Positions 11,241 through 20,640 of a stretch of DNA of 64,000 nt are shown here, in pieces. The stretch's first letter is position 1; the number at the start of each line of letters is the position of its first letter. The stretch is from Gnetum montanum. Lineage: Eukaryota; Streptophyta; Gnetopsida; Gnetales; Gnetaceae. The DNA is taken from the NCBI GenBank assembly GCA_015680685.1, contig MNCI01035792.1, forward strand, positions 72,290 through 136,289, read 5' to 3'. The notes beneath the pieces were generated by a model. It saw nothing but the letters and a program-made list of their open reading frames with translations, had not been told where the DNA came from and did no database searches. The position numbers and the translations under genes were made by a program.

Positions 11241-12323
11241 ATGCCACCGCCTAAGCAACAATACCCTTACCGGCAACCCAAACCTTATGGCTATTACGTG
11301 CAGCAGCTGGTTTCTCCAAGTGACTCTATGGGTCACGCAACCCCACAATGTCACTACCAAGTTCGGGAGTATTTTAGGACTCCTTCTCCTCTGGGAGATG
11401 CTGCACATCCATACCATCCTCCAAATCCATCTGCCACTCTTACATTGGTAGTTCCACTATCACCTGCTCTAACAATGCAAGGAGAACTCTCCACTGAACC
11501 ACAACAACGTAACGCTATGAGAGCTGTAAACATTCAACCTACTGCTAGTTCTGACAACTGCAAGAAGAGAAGACCTTTCTTCAGAACCAAAAGCCTAGAC
11601 AAGCTCTCACAACCACAAGCAGTTGAGTCTGTGCACACTCCTCCAACATATAAGACTTCGGAGCTCCCTTCAAACCAACAACAGGGCTTAACGCATATGA
11701 TTATGTTAACACATACCGTTACCGATTGGATCAAGGTAGGCCACCTTCCTAGGAAACTCTCTGATCCTGGAAGTCCCTTAATCTATCTACAAGTCACCAG
11801 GAACGAACCTCATAAGGCCCTTCTTGACTCAGGTTCTGGAGTCAACTTAATCTCACGAGAAATGTATCAAGTCTGGAACCTACCCCAACTTAAGAAGAGC
11901 AATATTCAACTTGAGCTGGCCGACCAGTCCATCACCATTACCTTGGGATTGGTGGAGGACATCATTACCACTATGTGTGGTTGGTCATACCCAGTTGATT
12001 TCCTAGTGATAGAAGTTAACAGTAACAAAGGGAACTTCCCAATTATAATGGAAAGGGCTTGGCTAAGTACAATAGATGTGTGTCTAGGGATCCGCAATCT
12101 TTCCTTGGAGATATCTAAGGTAAACATTTATGGAAAGATCAAGAATAAAAAAGTTCAGTGCATTACATACAGTGACTCAAAGGGTGATGACATGGAGGAA
12201 TGCTCAGCATCTCCTGCATGCAACCGATGTGCCCTAGAAACTCTAAAACAAAGATGCATGTATGTAGCAACCACACAACAAGTGGACACCCCATGGTTGA
12301 CAGCTAATCGAAAGAGAAACTAA
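11241..12323 (+). CDS. Open Gag-Pol linker plus aspartic protease frame of element B
   Basis: A 360-residue uninterrupted frame. Residues 1-150 are a Pro/Gln/Tyr-rich linker that in the family joins the zinc knuckle to protease. Near residue 165 'MIMLTHTVTDWIKVGHLPRK' begins the protease region. The active site L-L-D-S-G-S-G-V-N-L-I-S is intact around residue 200. The flap-like and C-terminal segments (LGLVEDIITTMCGWSYP, IIMERAWLSTID) follow. A cysteine-bearing tail ends in TANRKRN-stop. In an active element it would be translated as part of a polyprotein, so the Met at 11241 is only the first one in the frame. It is the only long protease frame in the nest with an intact D-S-G. Confidence 0.75.
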   Translation: MPPPKQQYPYRQPKPYGYYVQQLVSPSDSMGHATPQCHYQVREYFRTPSPLGDAAHPYHPPNPSATLTLVVPLSPALTMQGELSTEPQQRNAMRAVNIQPTASSDNCKKRRPFFRTKSLDKLSQPQAVESVHTPPTYKTSELPSNQQQGLTHMIMLTHTVTDWIKVGHLPRKLSDPGSPLIYLQVTRNEPHKALLDSGSGVNLISREMYQVWNLPQLKKSNIQLELADQSITITLGLVEDIITTMCGWSYPVDFLVIEVNSNKGNFPIIMERAWLSTIDVCLGIRNLSLEISKVNIYGKIKNKKVQCITYSDSKGDDMEECSASPACNRCALETLKQRCMYVATTQQVDTPWLTANRKRN

Positions 12324-12332
12324 CCAACATGC

Positions 12333-12533
12333 ATGGAACAAACTGGGGGAACAACTCATGACCATAACGATGGCATAGATACATTGGAGTATGAGCGTCA
12401 CCGACTTCCACCCCTTAATCTAAGAACATCAATTGGGAGAAGTTGGAAACTTCTAAGAAATTCAAATAGGCGTTCATTATTTCAGATCTCTCCCTTTCCA
12501 TTCAGTCATGGGGGAGATGGCCACCTATGCTGA
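12333..12533 (+). pseudogene. Deletion junction: post-protease segment fused to 3' region of element B
   Basis: The 66-codon frame starts with the family post-protease region (IDTLEYERHRLPPLN, matching IDTLEQ...LPNL in G). At about 12465-12475 it passes into sequence that in A and G lies after integrase (TTCATTATTTCAGATCTC, then TCATGGGGGAGATGGCC at 12506). Everything from RT to the integrase C-terminus, about 3 kb in A, is missing. The fused frame has no expected function. Confidence 0.75.
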
Positions 12534-12560
12534 TCATTGGAGGCCCTCAGTTCTTTTAAG

Positions 12561-12685
12561 TTTTTTTTTTACACATTTTTGTTTTACATATTTTTGTTTT
12601 ACACATTTTTGTTTCACACGTTTTTGTTTTACACATTTTTGTTTCACACGTTTTTGTTTAACTTTTCTTATTTTTGTTTTACAAC
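12561..12685 (+). repeat. 15-bp tandem repeat, T-rich
   Basis: About seven imperfect copies of a TTTACACATTTTTGT-type unit, some with TTCACACGTTTTTGT. Weaker versions occur at the same place in A (about 20735-20790), C (about 28545-28630) and, reverse-complemented, in G (about 46660-46715). It therefore belongs to the element family. Confidence 0.85.
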
Positions 12686-14479
12686 ATCGTTATTCTTTTT
12701 CATTTCTTTATGTGTGAGTGTGTGCGCATGTTTTATCCATCTTGTAAGTTTTTCACCCAATAAGTGTTCTTAATGATGGTATGAACTATTTTCCATCGAT
12801 TGCTAATGTTTTGTTTTTACCTCTAAGTTATGATGTTGATACTAAGGTATGGTTCTTTTGATATGATAGGAAATGAGTCCACTTCATCCATTCACCCCCA
12901 AGTTTCTATGGTCTCTCTTGGCTTGGAAATGTACGTCTAAATAAGAGCTCTAACAAATCGGTGATCAGGAATTTCTCAAACTAAGGAAGGACTCAAGGTT
13001 TGAAAAGGGTGCGACTTCAAGGGAACTTGATGCATTTGTGTTGGCCATTCTCTTGGGTGCTTGGATGTTTTTCTTCTTGAGTTCTCTTACCGTTTCGATG
13101 TTACCCACTTATTAGGAAGCTGAGTAAATAAAAATAACAAATTCTTTGCATGGTGTGGTTCTCACGCATAAACACATAAAACTATAAAAAAAAGAAAAAA
13201 AAAAGAGAAAAGAACAGTGAGAATTCAAAGCACATCCCTTAGACGGAATAATCACTTGGGCTACAAGCACTGGTTATGGAACTAAAATAAACATGTTCCC
13301 TCTAACTAAGGCCCTCCTTGCTTTCCATTCTCTCCTCCTTTGTTTTGTCGGAATGGTGGTGGCTCTCGGGTGAAGGCATTCTCGTTACTTCAAGAGGATG
13401 GTTCAGCCAAATGCATTAATGCGAAGTTATTGGATGTGGTTTGTTTGAGGCCGGACTTGTAATGGGATATACTTAATCACATTAATCATTAAACACACAA
13501 GGGGCTATACACCACCTTGTTATTGGGATTCCATTCCATTCAATTCTCTCCATCCTTCTCTCCATTGTTCACCTCATTGCCGGTTGTATCATTAGTGTAT
13601 ATTTTGGTTGATGCATTGTTTTATTTTTGGTAAATTCTTGTGGTTAAGACTTTAACTCTTGTTCCAAAGGACATTCCTAGAGCCTACAGACTCTTTGAAT
13701 GTGGGATTGTTAGGGCATTAAGGGCATGAGCCTGCTTTGGGGAGGATCCACTGACATTCCTATTTGGTGCACCAGTTAAATTCTTTGCCTTAACATTTTT
13801 GCAATCTACTCTATTTTGTTCATTTCCATCTTAACATCCACTTCATCGACGTTATTGTTGTCTCTTTTTATCCATCTCTCTTTTTTCCTTTTCTTTTTCC
13901 ATTCTATCGCTACCGGAGGTTCGCTCTTAGTCATGGGGGTCTTGGTCCAATTTTTTCGATTTTCTCCTAGCCCCTACACCTTCGGTAGTCACTACTCTTA
14001 TATCTCTAGATCCGTATCAGCTATACCACAACTCAGCCAATGGATTTTCATTGAAGCAAGGTATCAATTACATTATGATTCATTTACCCTTGCTAATACA
14101 AGACTATGTTGTGTGTGTAGATGGCAATCATACAATGGCGGATTGGATCTAGAGGGAACACCTAGAATGGATCGGTGCTAAAACATCTATGCAAGGAATG
14201 AGATGGATGGCGCACTTATGGATGGACAACAAAAGGTGCAATCTTGGCGTTGGCAGCAGCAACACTTCTTTCTCTCTCTCTCTCTTTCTCAACTGCCAAC
14301 TAAGGCCTGATGTCAAATGTATAAAGTGTTCACTCTTGTTGTCGTGAACACCATTTTGTCTTGTCTTATAATGATGATCCGTTCACATGTCATCCTGTTC
14401 ACCATTAGTTCCATTTGAGTCAATAATCCCATACCTTTCCAATATTTTGTAAGGAACTCGAGGACAAGTTTTCATTTAG

Positions 14480-14490
14480 TCATGGGGGTA
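14480..14490 (+). promoter_or_regulatory. Polypurine tract of element B
   Basis: TCATGGGGGTA lies immediately before the TGATG start of the 3' LTR, where the plus-strand primer of an LTR retrotransposon is expected. C (30433-30443) and J (about 40584-40595) have near-identical tracts. A has a decayed one (22621-22631). Confidence 0.75.
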
Positions 14491-15340
14491 TGATGGGACG
14501 CGATATCTCGTGGGCCATGATATCACATCCCACGCGATATCGTGTACGCGATATCAAGTCGTCCCCTGCGATATCACGCATGCGATATCGTGGTGCACCA
14601 TCAAGTCTATAAATAAGTGGCGACTCTCCCTTGTTTCTCATTTTAGGACTAGACCATAGTGAAACTCTAGCATTTTTTCCTCTCCAGAGATAGAATAATT
14701 TTCATGTGCCCGCAGTAGGAACTCCAAAGTGAACGGATCTTTATTTGAGAAAATATTGTACCTGAACACAAGTTTGTGTACGGCAATAAAGACAAACTGT
14801 TGGATAAACCTTGCAATGCATGGACTAAGCTAAATAGGCTAAATAGGACTTTATTTATTGTTATTTACTATTTATCATTTAAATAATTTATTAGTTTATT
14901 AAATCTTTCTTAACCCTTCTCCCATAGTTAAGTGCATTCAGTATGACCGCTTCAAGCACATGCGTTACGCTTGGTGATCCTAGCAACAAATAGCGTTTGG
15001 TAACCAAGGTTGCATTAGTTCAAGGTGTGAACGGTAAGTGGAAATAGATGCTGATGCTAGGTTAATTAAGGCTTAGTTAGTTGGTTAAAGTTAGTCAATT
15101 AGTCTCTTCACCCTTCACCTCATTAGCATAGGAGATAAAACAGAAAAGATATAAAAATCACATACCTCAGACTTAACCATACAACCGTGACAACTACAAG
15201 TAAGTCTGGGAAGACAATGAATGATTAACCTTAAGTGTTCCATAAGGTGTGTAGGCACTTAGTCTGTGGAGTTTGACTGGATCACGCGTGTAACGCTCGT
15301 ATTCGTATGGTTGAGTGCAGGGGTACCTTGCCACTCATCA
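14491..15340 (+). repeat. 3' LTR of element B
   Basis: 850 bp, TGATGGGACGCGATATCTCG to CCACTCATCA. Six exact GATATC palindromes lie at 14502, 14519, 14536, 14550, 14570 and 14584, upstream of TATAAATA (14608-14615). AATAAAG is at 14785. Confidence 0.9.
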
Positions 15341-16560
15341 AAGAGAAAGACCCTGAGGATAATGGTAGGTGAAACAGGAATAATAGACAAAAAAATCAAG
15401 GGGACAAGGGCATTCTAGAGAAACACACTGTGAAAGAAGGGAGAGTATTGAACAACATAGGCATCATAGACATCATAGAGAATACGATCACGATGAACCC
15501 CTACTCACTACCTGAAGTATGCCAGATATAATTGAGGCTATTAGAATCCCAAAAAGGCACCAAAAAGATAGCAAGATCAAAAGATTGGACATGAACAATA
15601 TCCCACAATTTGAAGGGGGATACAACACCAATCCTTAAAATCATTTGCAAGCATTTCACGATGCATGTGCCTTGTAAAACATAGAAAACAAGTGGCAAAA
15701 ACTTAAGTTGTTTCCACGGACACTGATCAAGAAAGCGGAAAGCTGGTATTAGTCCTTAAAACCAAAGTCCATTCACTGATGGAGTACAATGTTAGAACTA
15801 TTCAATGATAAGTATCAAACGTACTCCTGAGTGTCCAACCTGTGGAAGCAAATCCAAGGATGGAAAGAAGGAGGACACGAACCCTTGGATGCTGCCATGG
15901 GTCAATATTATGCATTATTACATTGTTTCCTTGGCCATGGTTACTTGCAAAGGGAAAAACTATGCCATCTTGTAGATGAACTTAGGCACGAAACTCGAAA
16001 ACCCTTGGGACTTATGCCTAAGGAAGACTATCCAAGCTTAGAGTCCATAAAGTACAAAGATTGTTGGAGCAAGTTGCTAAGGAGGAAGGTGAGTTAAGGA
16101 AAAGAAAGAGTGCAGAGGAATACAACAGAGACTCTTCCTTCCGAAAGAAGGGAGTTAGATTTTGTGAGGATAAAGAAGAGTCATCACTTAAAGAGATGGT
16201 GAATAGGAAAACCTTGCCCATTCAAAAATTTGCATCAGAAGTATTGGCAAAGGTGGACTAAATGTGGGAATCCCTAAATAATAGATTTCAAATCATTCTC
16301 AAAATAGTAGAGGAGTCTAGGGAACCAGGTAGTGATTGAGAAAGGAGGAAAAAGAAAGAAACTGAATATGCCTATAACAAAGGAAAGGGCAAAGCTGCCA
16401 TTGTTAAAGAGGTTGTCAATTTTGATACAAAAAATGATGGTGAATGTGAGATATGTCAATATGACCATCCTAAGGGATGTTGCCCAATAATCTCACATCT
16501 GCAGGAGTCTAGGGTGTATGCACTAAACTCACGATTAAAAAGACAACAAACACCCCAAAG
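15341..16560 (+). pseudogene. gag of element A, second part
   Basis: After the 5-mer AAGAG the gag of A resumes in frame (K-D-P-E-D). Next come a TGA at 15513-15515, at the same codon as in B, and the capsid-like segment with LDMNNIPQFEGGYN (about 15588-15640). Its middle part is open at 15831-16097, then 16061-16261. A zinc knuckle C-E-I-C-Q-Y-D-H-P-K-G-C-C lies near 16446-16490. Several CAG-to-TAG-type stops interrupt it (for example near 15636, 15750 and 16260). Frames change near 16070. Confidence 0.8.
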
Positions 16561-17105
16561 ATTACCTTATTCTTAAGGTAGCCCAAGACAGTTCCACCAA
16601 CCCTTGACGTATTATCCAAGTGGAACTCCACCAAAACCACATGAACAGTACCAAAAATGGCGACACCCACAATCATGGGGAATGCCACCACCACGTCAAC
16701 AATACCCTTACTGTCAACTTGACCCGTATGGATACTATGTGTAGTAGCCAGTCTCTCCACATGACTCTACTAGTCATGTTACTCTTCAGTCTCACCACCA
16801 AATCCACGAGTAATATAGAACTCCTTCTCCTAGAGGAGAGGTTTCACAAACGTACTATCCTTCTCATATGACTGCACCTCTTCCACCCTTAGCCCCATTA
16901 CCACCTACTCCAGCTATGCAAGGTGAGCTCCTTGCCCAGCCACAGCAACGTAACGCTACAAGGGCTATCAACCCTTAACCTACTATTGGTTTAGACAACC
17001 ACATGAAGAAGAGACCTTTCTTTAGAACCAACAGTCCAACTAAGTCCTTGCAACGACAAGAATTCTCCAAATGCCTCACCACCATTCAAATCTTTAGAGC
17101 TTCCT

Positions 17106-17698
17106 TTGAACCAAAGACCACACTTAATGCACATAGTCATGTTGACTCATGCAATTACCAATTGGATTAAAGTTGGATTCCTTCCCAGGAAATTCTTTGA
17201 TCCTAAAAGTCCTCTTATATATTTGCAAATCATTAGGAACAAACCTTGCAAGGATCTTTTGGATTCAAGTTCTAGTATTAACTTAATCTCTTAAGAAATG
17301 TACAAAGCCTAGAACCTGCCTCCAACCAGTCCATCACTGTCCCATTAGGACTAGTGGAGGACACTGTCACCATTGTTTGTGGATGGTCGTATCCAGCAGA
17401 TTTCCTAGTGATTCAAGTCAACAACTGTAAAGGGGACTTCCCAATCATAATGGGAAGAGCATGGCTAAGCATAATTGATGAATGCCTAGGAATACATGAT
17501 CTTTTCCTAGAAATATCAAAGGAAAATACATTTGGAAAGATTGAGAAGAAGAAAGTTCCATACATTACATACAGTGACACAGGGTGTAATTGTGTGCAGA
17601 AATCTTGGTTTGTACAATGTTTAACATTGACTACATTAAACCAGTGTGCACCAATAACTAACATACAAAGATGCCTATATGTAGTAGCCACAAGATAG
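17106..17698 (+). pseudogene. Protease of element A
   Basis: The frame begins with the family segment 'HIVMLTHAITNWIKVGFLP'. The active site reads L-L-D-S-S-S-S, so the glycine of D-S-G is gone. A stop follows at 17292, and about 36 bp between N-L-P-P and the N-Q-S-I equivalent are missing. The rest (VEDTVTIVCGWSYP, 'IIMGRAWLSIIDECLGI') is open from 17354 to 17698. Active-site loss and the internal deletion make it inactive. Confidence 0.8.
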
Positions 17699-18049
17699 GA
17701 AAGCACCCAGTGGCTGACAGCTGACCAAGAGGACAATTCAGCTATATGTATGGAACCAAATAAGAGCTTGACTTGCACCTACATTAATATCATAGATACA
17801 TTAGAGCAAGTCCATCTCCAACTTCCAAGTCCTAACATTGAAAATATCAACTAGGGGAAGTTGGAAATCCTTGACAAGTTTAAACAAAAACCCCTTGAGT
17901 TAAAACTGCTAAAAATGGTAAACAAATGGTTGGAAGCCTTTGCTTGGTCATATCCCAAATTAATTAAAATAGATTCTAAGATATGCCAACATAGAATTTA
18001 CACTAACCCTTCCATGAAACCTCAACAACAACCATAGAGGTGACTGAAC

Positions 18050-18870
18050 CCAAATCTTAAGCAATTGATTAAAGAAGAAATTGAATAACTTCTAAAAGCT
18101 AGGTTCATCTATCCCATTGCTAATAGTAAATGGGTTAGTCCATTAGTCATTGTGTCCAAAAAGGAAGGTAAATGGAGGGTGTGTATAGACTTTAGGCTAC
18201 TAAACATGGCAACATTTAAAGACCACTTCCCATTTCCATTCATTGACCAAGTCTTAGATGCCATTGTGGGGCATTGCTACTATAGTTTTTTGGATGTTTA
18301 CAGTGGATATAATTAGATTCAAATAGCATTAGAATAACAAGAAAAGACTATGTTCACAAGTCCTTGGGGGACATTTTCATATAAGAAGATGTTGTTTGGC
18401 TTGTGCAATGCCCCAACAACGTTTCAATGTTTGGTTCTAAGTATCTTTCAACAACAAATAGGAAATGGTGTGGAGGTCTTTATGGAAAATTTCTCCACTT
18501 ATGAAGTGGACTTCGAACAAGCATTGGATCGATTAGAGCAAGTACTAAAATGATATGTAGCAACCAACTTAAGGATTAATTGGCAAAAAATCCATTTAAT
18601 GATCCAAGAAGGCATTGTATTAGGGCATAAGATTTCACAAACTCAGGGATAGAAGTAGATCCTAAAAAGATTAAGGTCATCCAAGAAATCACTCGGCAAC
18701 CTGAAACTATAAAAGACATCCGATCATTCCTTGGGCATACTAGCTATTATAGATGCTTCATTGAGAACTTTTCAAGGATTGTGAAATCTTTGGTAGAACT
18801 AACAAAGAAGGATGTACCTTTTGAGTGGACCAAGGAATGTGAGCTAGCCTTCCAAACCTTAAATAGAAGC
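18050..18870 (+). pseudogene. Reverse transcriptase of element A
   Basis: The frame carries the Ty3/gypsy RT blocks in order: 'WVSPLVIVSKKEGKWRVCID', 'FRLLNMATFKDHFPFPFIDQ', 'GHCYYSFLDVYSGYN', MFTSPWGTFSYKKMLFGLCNAP and the catalytic box. The box near 18480 reads V-F-M-E-N-F where C and G have V-F-M-D-D-F, so both metal-binding aspartates are lost. A thumb-like part with GIVLGHKIS follows out of frame, then the connection to RNase H. There are at least four stops. The overall pattern, with FMDD rather than YVDD and 'GLCNAP', is typical of Athila-type elements. Confidence 0.85.
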
Positions 18871-18879
18871 TTGTAGAAA

Positions 18880-19260
18880 TGCCTATTCTACAAGCTCCTC
18901 ACTAGTCCAAAATGTTCCACATAATGACTGATGCATCCAACTTTGCCTTAGGAGTTGTACTTACATAGTTAGATGACCAAAAACATTCCTATTACATCCA
19001 CTGTGCAAGTTGAAGTATCATTGGTGCACAACTCAATTACACCACAATGGAAAAGGAGTTAATGGTTGTGGTGTTTGCACTAGAAAAATTTAGGTACTGT
19101 GTATTATGCTATAAGATATTTGTACATACGGATCATAGTGCAATTCAGTTCCTAATGGATAAACCAACGGTGAGCCCTTGCATTATACGATGGCTTGTGA
19201 TCTTATAAGAGTTTGATCTTACGATGATCAATTGTAAAGGCACCGAGATGTTGTTCATCA
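18880..19260 (+). pseudogene. RNase H of element A
   Basis: It starts with the catalytic T-D-A-S segment (MTDASNFALGVVLT near 18922). The glutamate helix (EKELMVVVFALEKFR, about 19049) and T-D-H-S-A-I-Q-F (about 19129) follow. The three motifs correspond to the D, E and D of the RNase H fold. Stops are at about 18970 and 19015, then the frame decays before the integrase zinc finger. It is a broken domain. Confidence 0.75.
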
Positions 19261-19429
19261 TTTATCTCGGTTATGATGGGACAACAAAGAGGATAAATAT
19301 CCAATTTTGACAATTTTCCTGATGAACTCCTCTTTGCAAGTGTGATAAACAATCACTTACCCACTGATACACATTGGTATAGTAGCATTTTCACTTATTT
19401 GCTTACACAAGAGACACCATAGGGGTTAG

Positions 19430-20640
19430 ATGTTAAAAACAAATAGCAATTTCTTCACTGAGCCAAATATTTCACGAAAATCAATGGACACCTTTATAAG
19501 GTATGTCTCAATGGCTTAGTTCGATGGTGTGTTCTCCATGTAGATCAATTGCAAGTTCTCCAAGAAGCTCATGGGGGCCCTTTTGGGGGTCATTACGCAA
19601 GGAGATAAATAGCCATAAAAATATTTCTTGCAGGATATTATTGGCTTACATTGTTTCAAGACACTGATCATTTTGTCCAATATTATGAGTGCTACCAACG
19701 TGATGGGGGAATGACTGCTAGAATGGAGGGTCCAAAATAATGGATTCAACCTTTTAGAACCCTTCAAAATTTGGGGAAGTGATTTCATGAGGCCTATTAC
19801 ACCGATGTCTAATGGAAAAGCCTACATTATTGTCGATGTTGACTATTTTACCAAGTGGACTGAAGCAGCCACTGTGATGGACTGTACATCATCTACCGCT
19901 GCATGATTTGTTCAACAAAAAATTGTAAATAGGTTTGGCATGCCTCATGCACTTATTTCTAACAATGGTACACACTTTACAGGTTCAACTTTTCAAAAGT
20001 TAATGCAACGCTTAGGAGTTGAGCACAAACTAACTGCACCATATCATCCTGAAGCGAATGGACAAGTCGAGGTCACTAATAGGGAGGTCACGAAAATATT
20101 GACATTAACCATTAGCAAGTATAGGCAAGACTGGAGCACCAAATTGACATACCACTCCACATGAAAACTCTCTATAGGCTACTCTCCCTATGAGTTAATA
20201 TACGGTAAAATTCCAACACTTTCTATTCAAGCAAAGCTCCATACACTATCCATAACATGTAACCTCAACCTTCACCTCAATCTAGCATAAAAAGAATAGC
20301 TAATGAACCTTAACTTACTAGATGAAAATCAATTAGCTACCTTGTCATCTAATGAACTGCATAAGGCATTTAACAAACAATGTCATGACCTAAGGATTAG
20401 GAAGGTCAAATACCAATTGGGAGATAAGGTTCTTTATTGGAATCCCACACATGTACCCCAATGAATTAAATTTCAAACACTATGGAAAGGACCTTATATC
20501 ATTCATGAAACCTTTCCTTTAGGGGCCATGATTATCTACAAACCTGAAAGCCCAAATAAGAAATTATTGATCAACATCTAGAAAATCAAACCCTTCCATG
20601 AGCCTAAAATAGCCAATACTAATACTACCTTTATTGGTGG
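19430..20640 (+). pseudogene. Integrase of element A
   Basis: The zinc-binding start has H-G-G-P-F-G-G-H-Y and Y-E-C-Y-Q-R-D-G-G-M (HHCC pattern, about 19567-19715). The core has W-G-S-D-F (first catalytic Asp kept, about 19780), then ALISNNGTHF at about 19951, where the second catalytic Asp is Asn. 'GQVEVTNRE' follows with the glutamate kept. The C-terminal part (WNPTHVPQ, GPYIIHETF, IKPFHEP) runs to about 20600. The segment 19940-20164 is open. Frameshifts and stops elsewhere, with the lost aspartate, make it non-functional. Confidence 0.82.

Larger units (their letters stand above)
12534..14490 (+). other. 3' non-coding region of element B
   Basis: About 2 kb between the lost pol and the 3' LTR, sharing ordered blocks with A, C and G. 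These are a T-rich repeat (12561-12685), CTTTGCATGGTGTGGTTCTC (about 13142), the 'GGGCTACAAGCACTGGTTAT' block (13257), a TCATGGGGG motif (13931) and a CT repeat (14268-14290). Reading frames here (for example 13816-14181, hydrophobic start, ...IATGGSLLVMG...) are only partly shared with A. No env homology is recognisable. Confidence 0.7.
8262..15340 (+). mobile_element. Element B: innermost, pol-deleted Ty3/gypsy element
   Basis: B has LTRs at 8262-9037 and 14491-15340 and flanking 5-mers GAGAG and AAGAG (4 of 5). The gag frame of A is restored when B plus one 5-mer is removed. Inside are the primer site, gag and a nearly intact linker-protease frame. After the short post-protease region the sequence jumps directly into the 3' region, so RT, RNase H and integrase are absent. 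The LTR pair differs by about 8% by hand count over roughly 480 bases, less than A or C, as expected for the youngest insertion. Mobility would have needed enzymes from another copy if the deletion is older than the insertion. Confidence 0.9.

Noticed and set aside
13816-14181. Envelope-like protein in element B
   Set aside because: Hydrophobic start and position are suggestive, but the frame is not kept in C or G and no fusion or receptor-like motif is visible.
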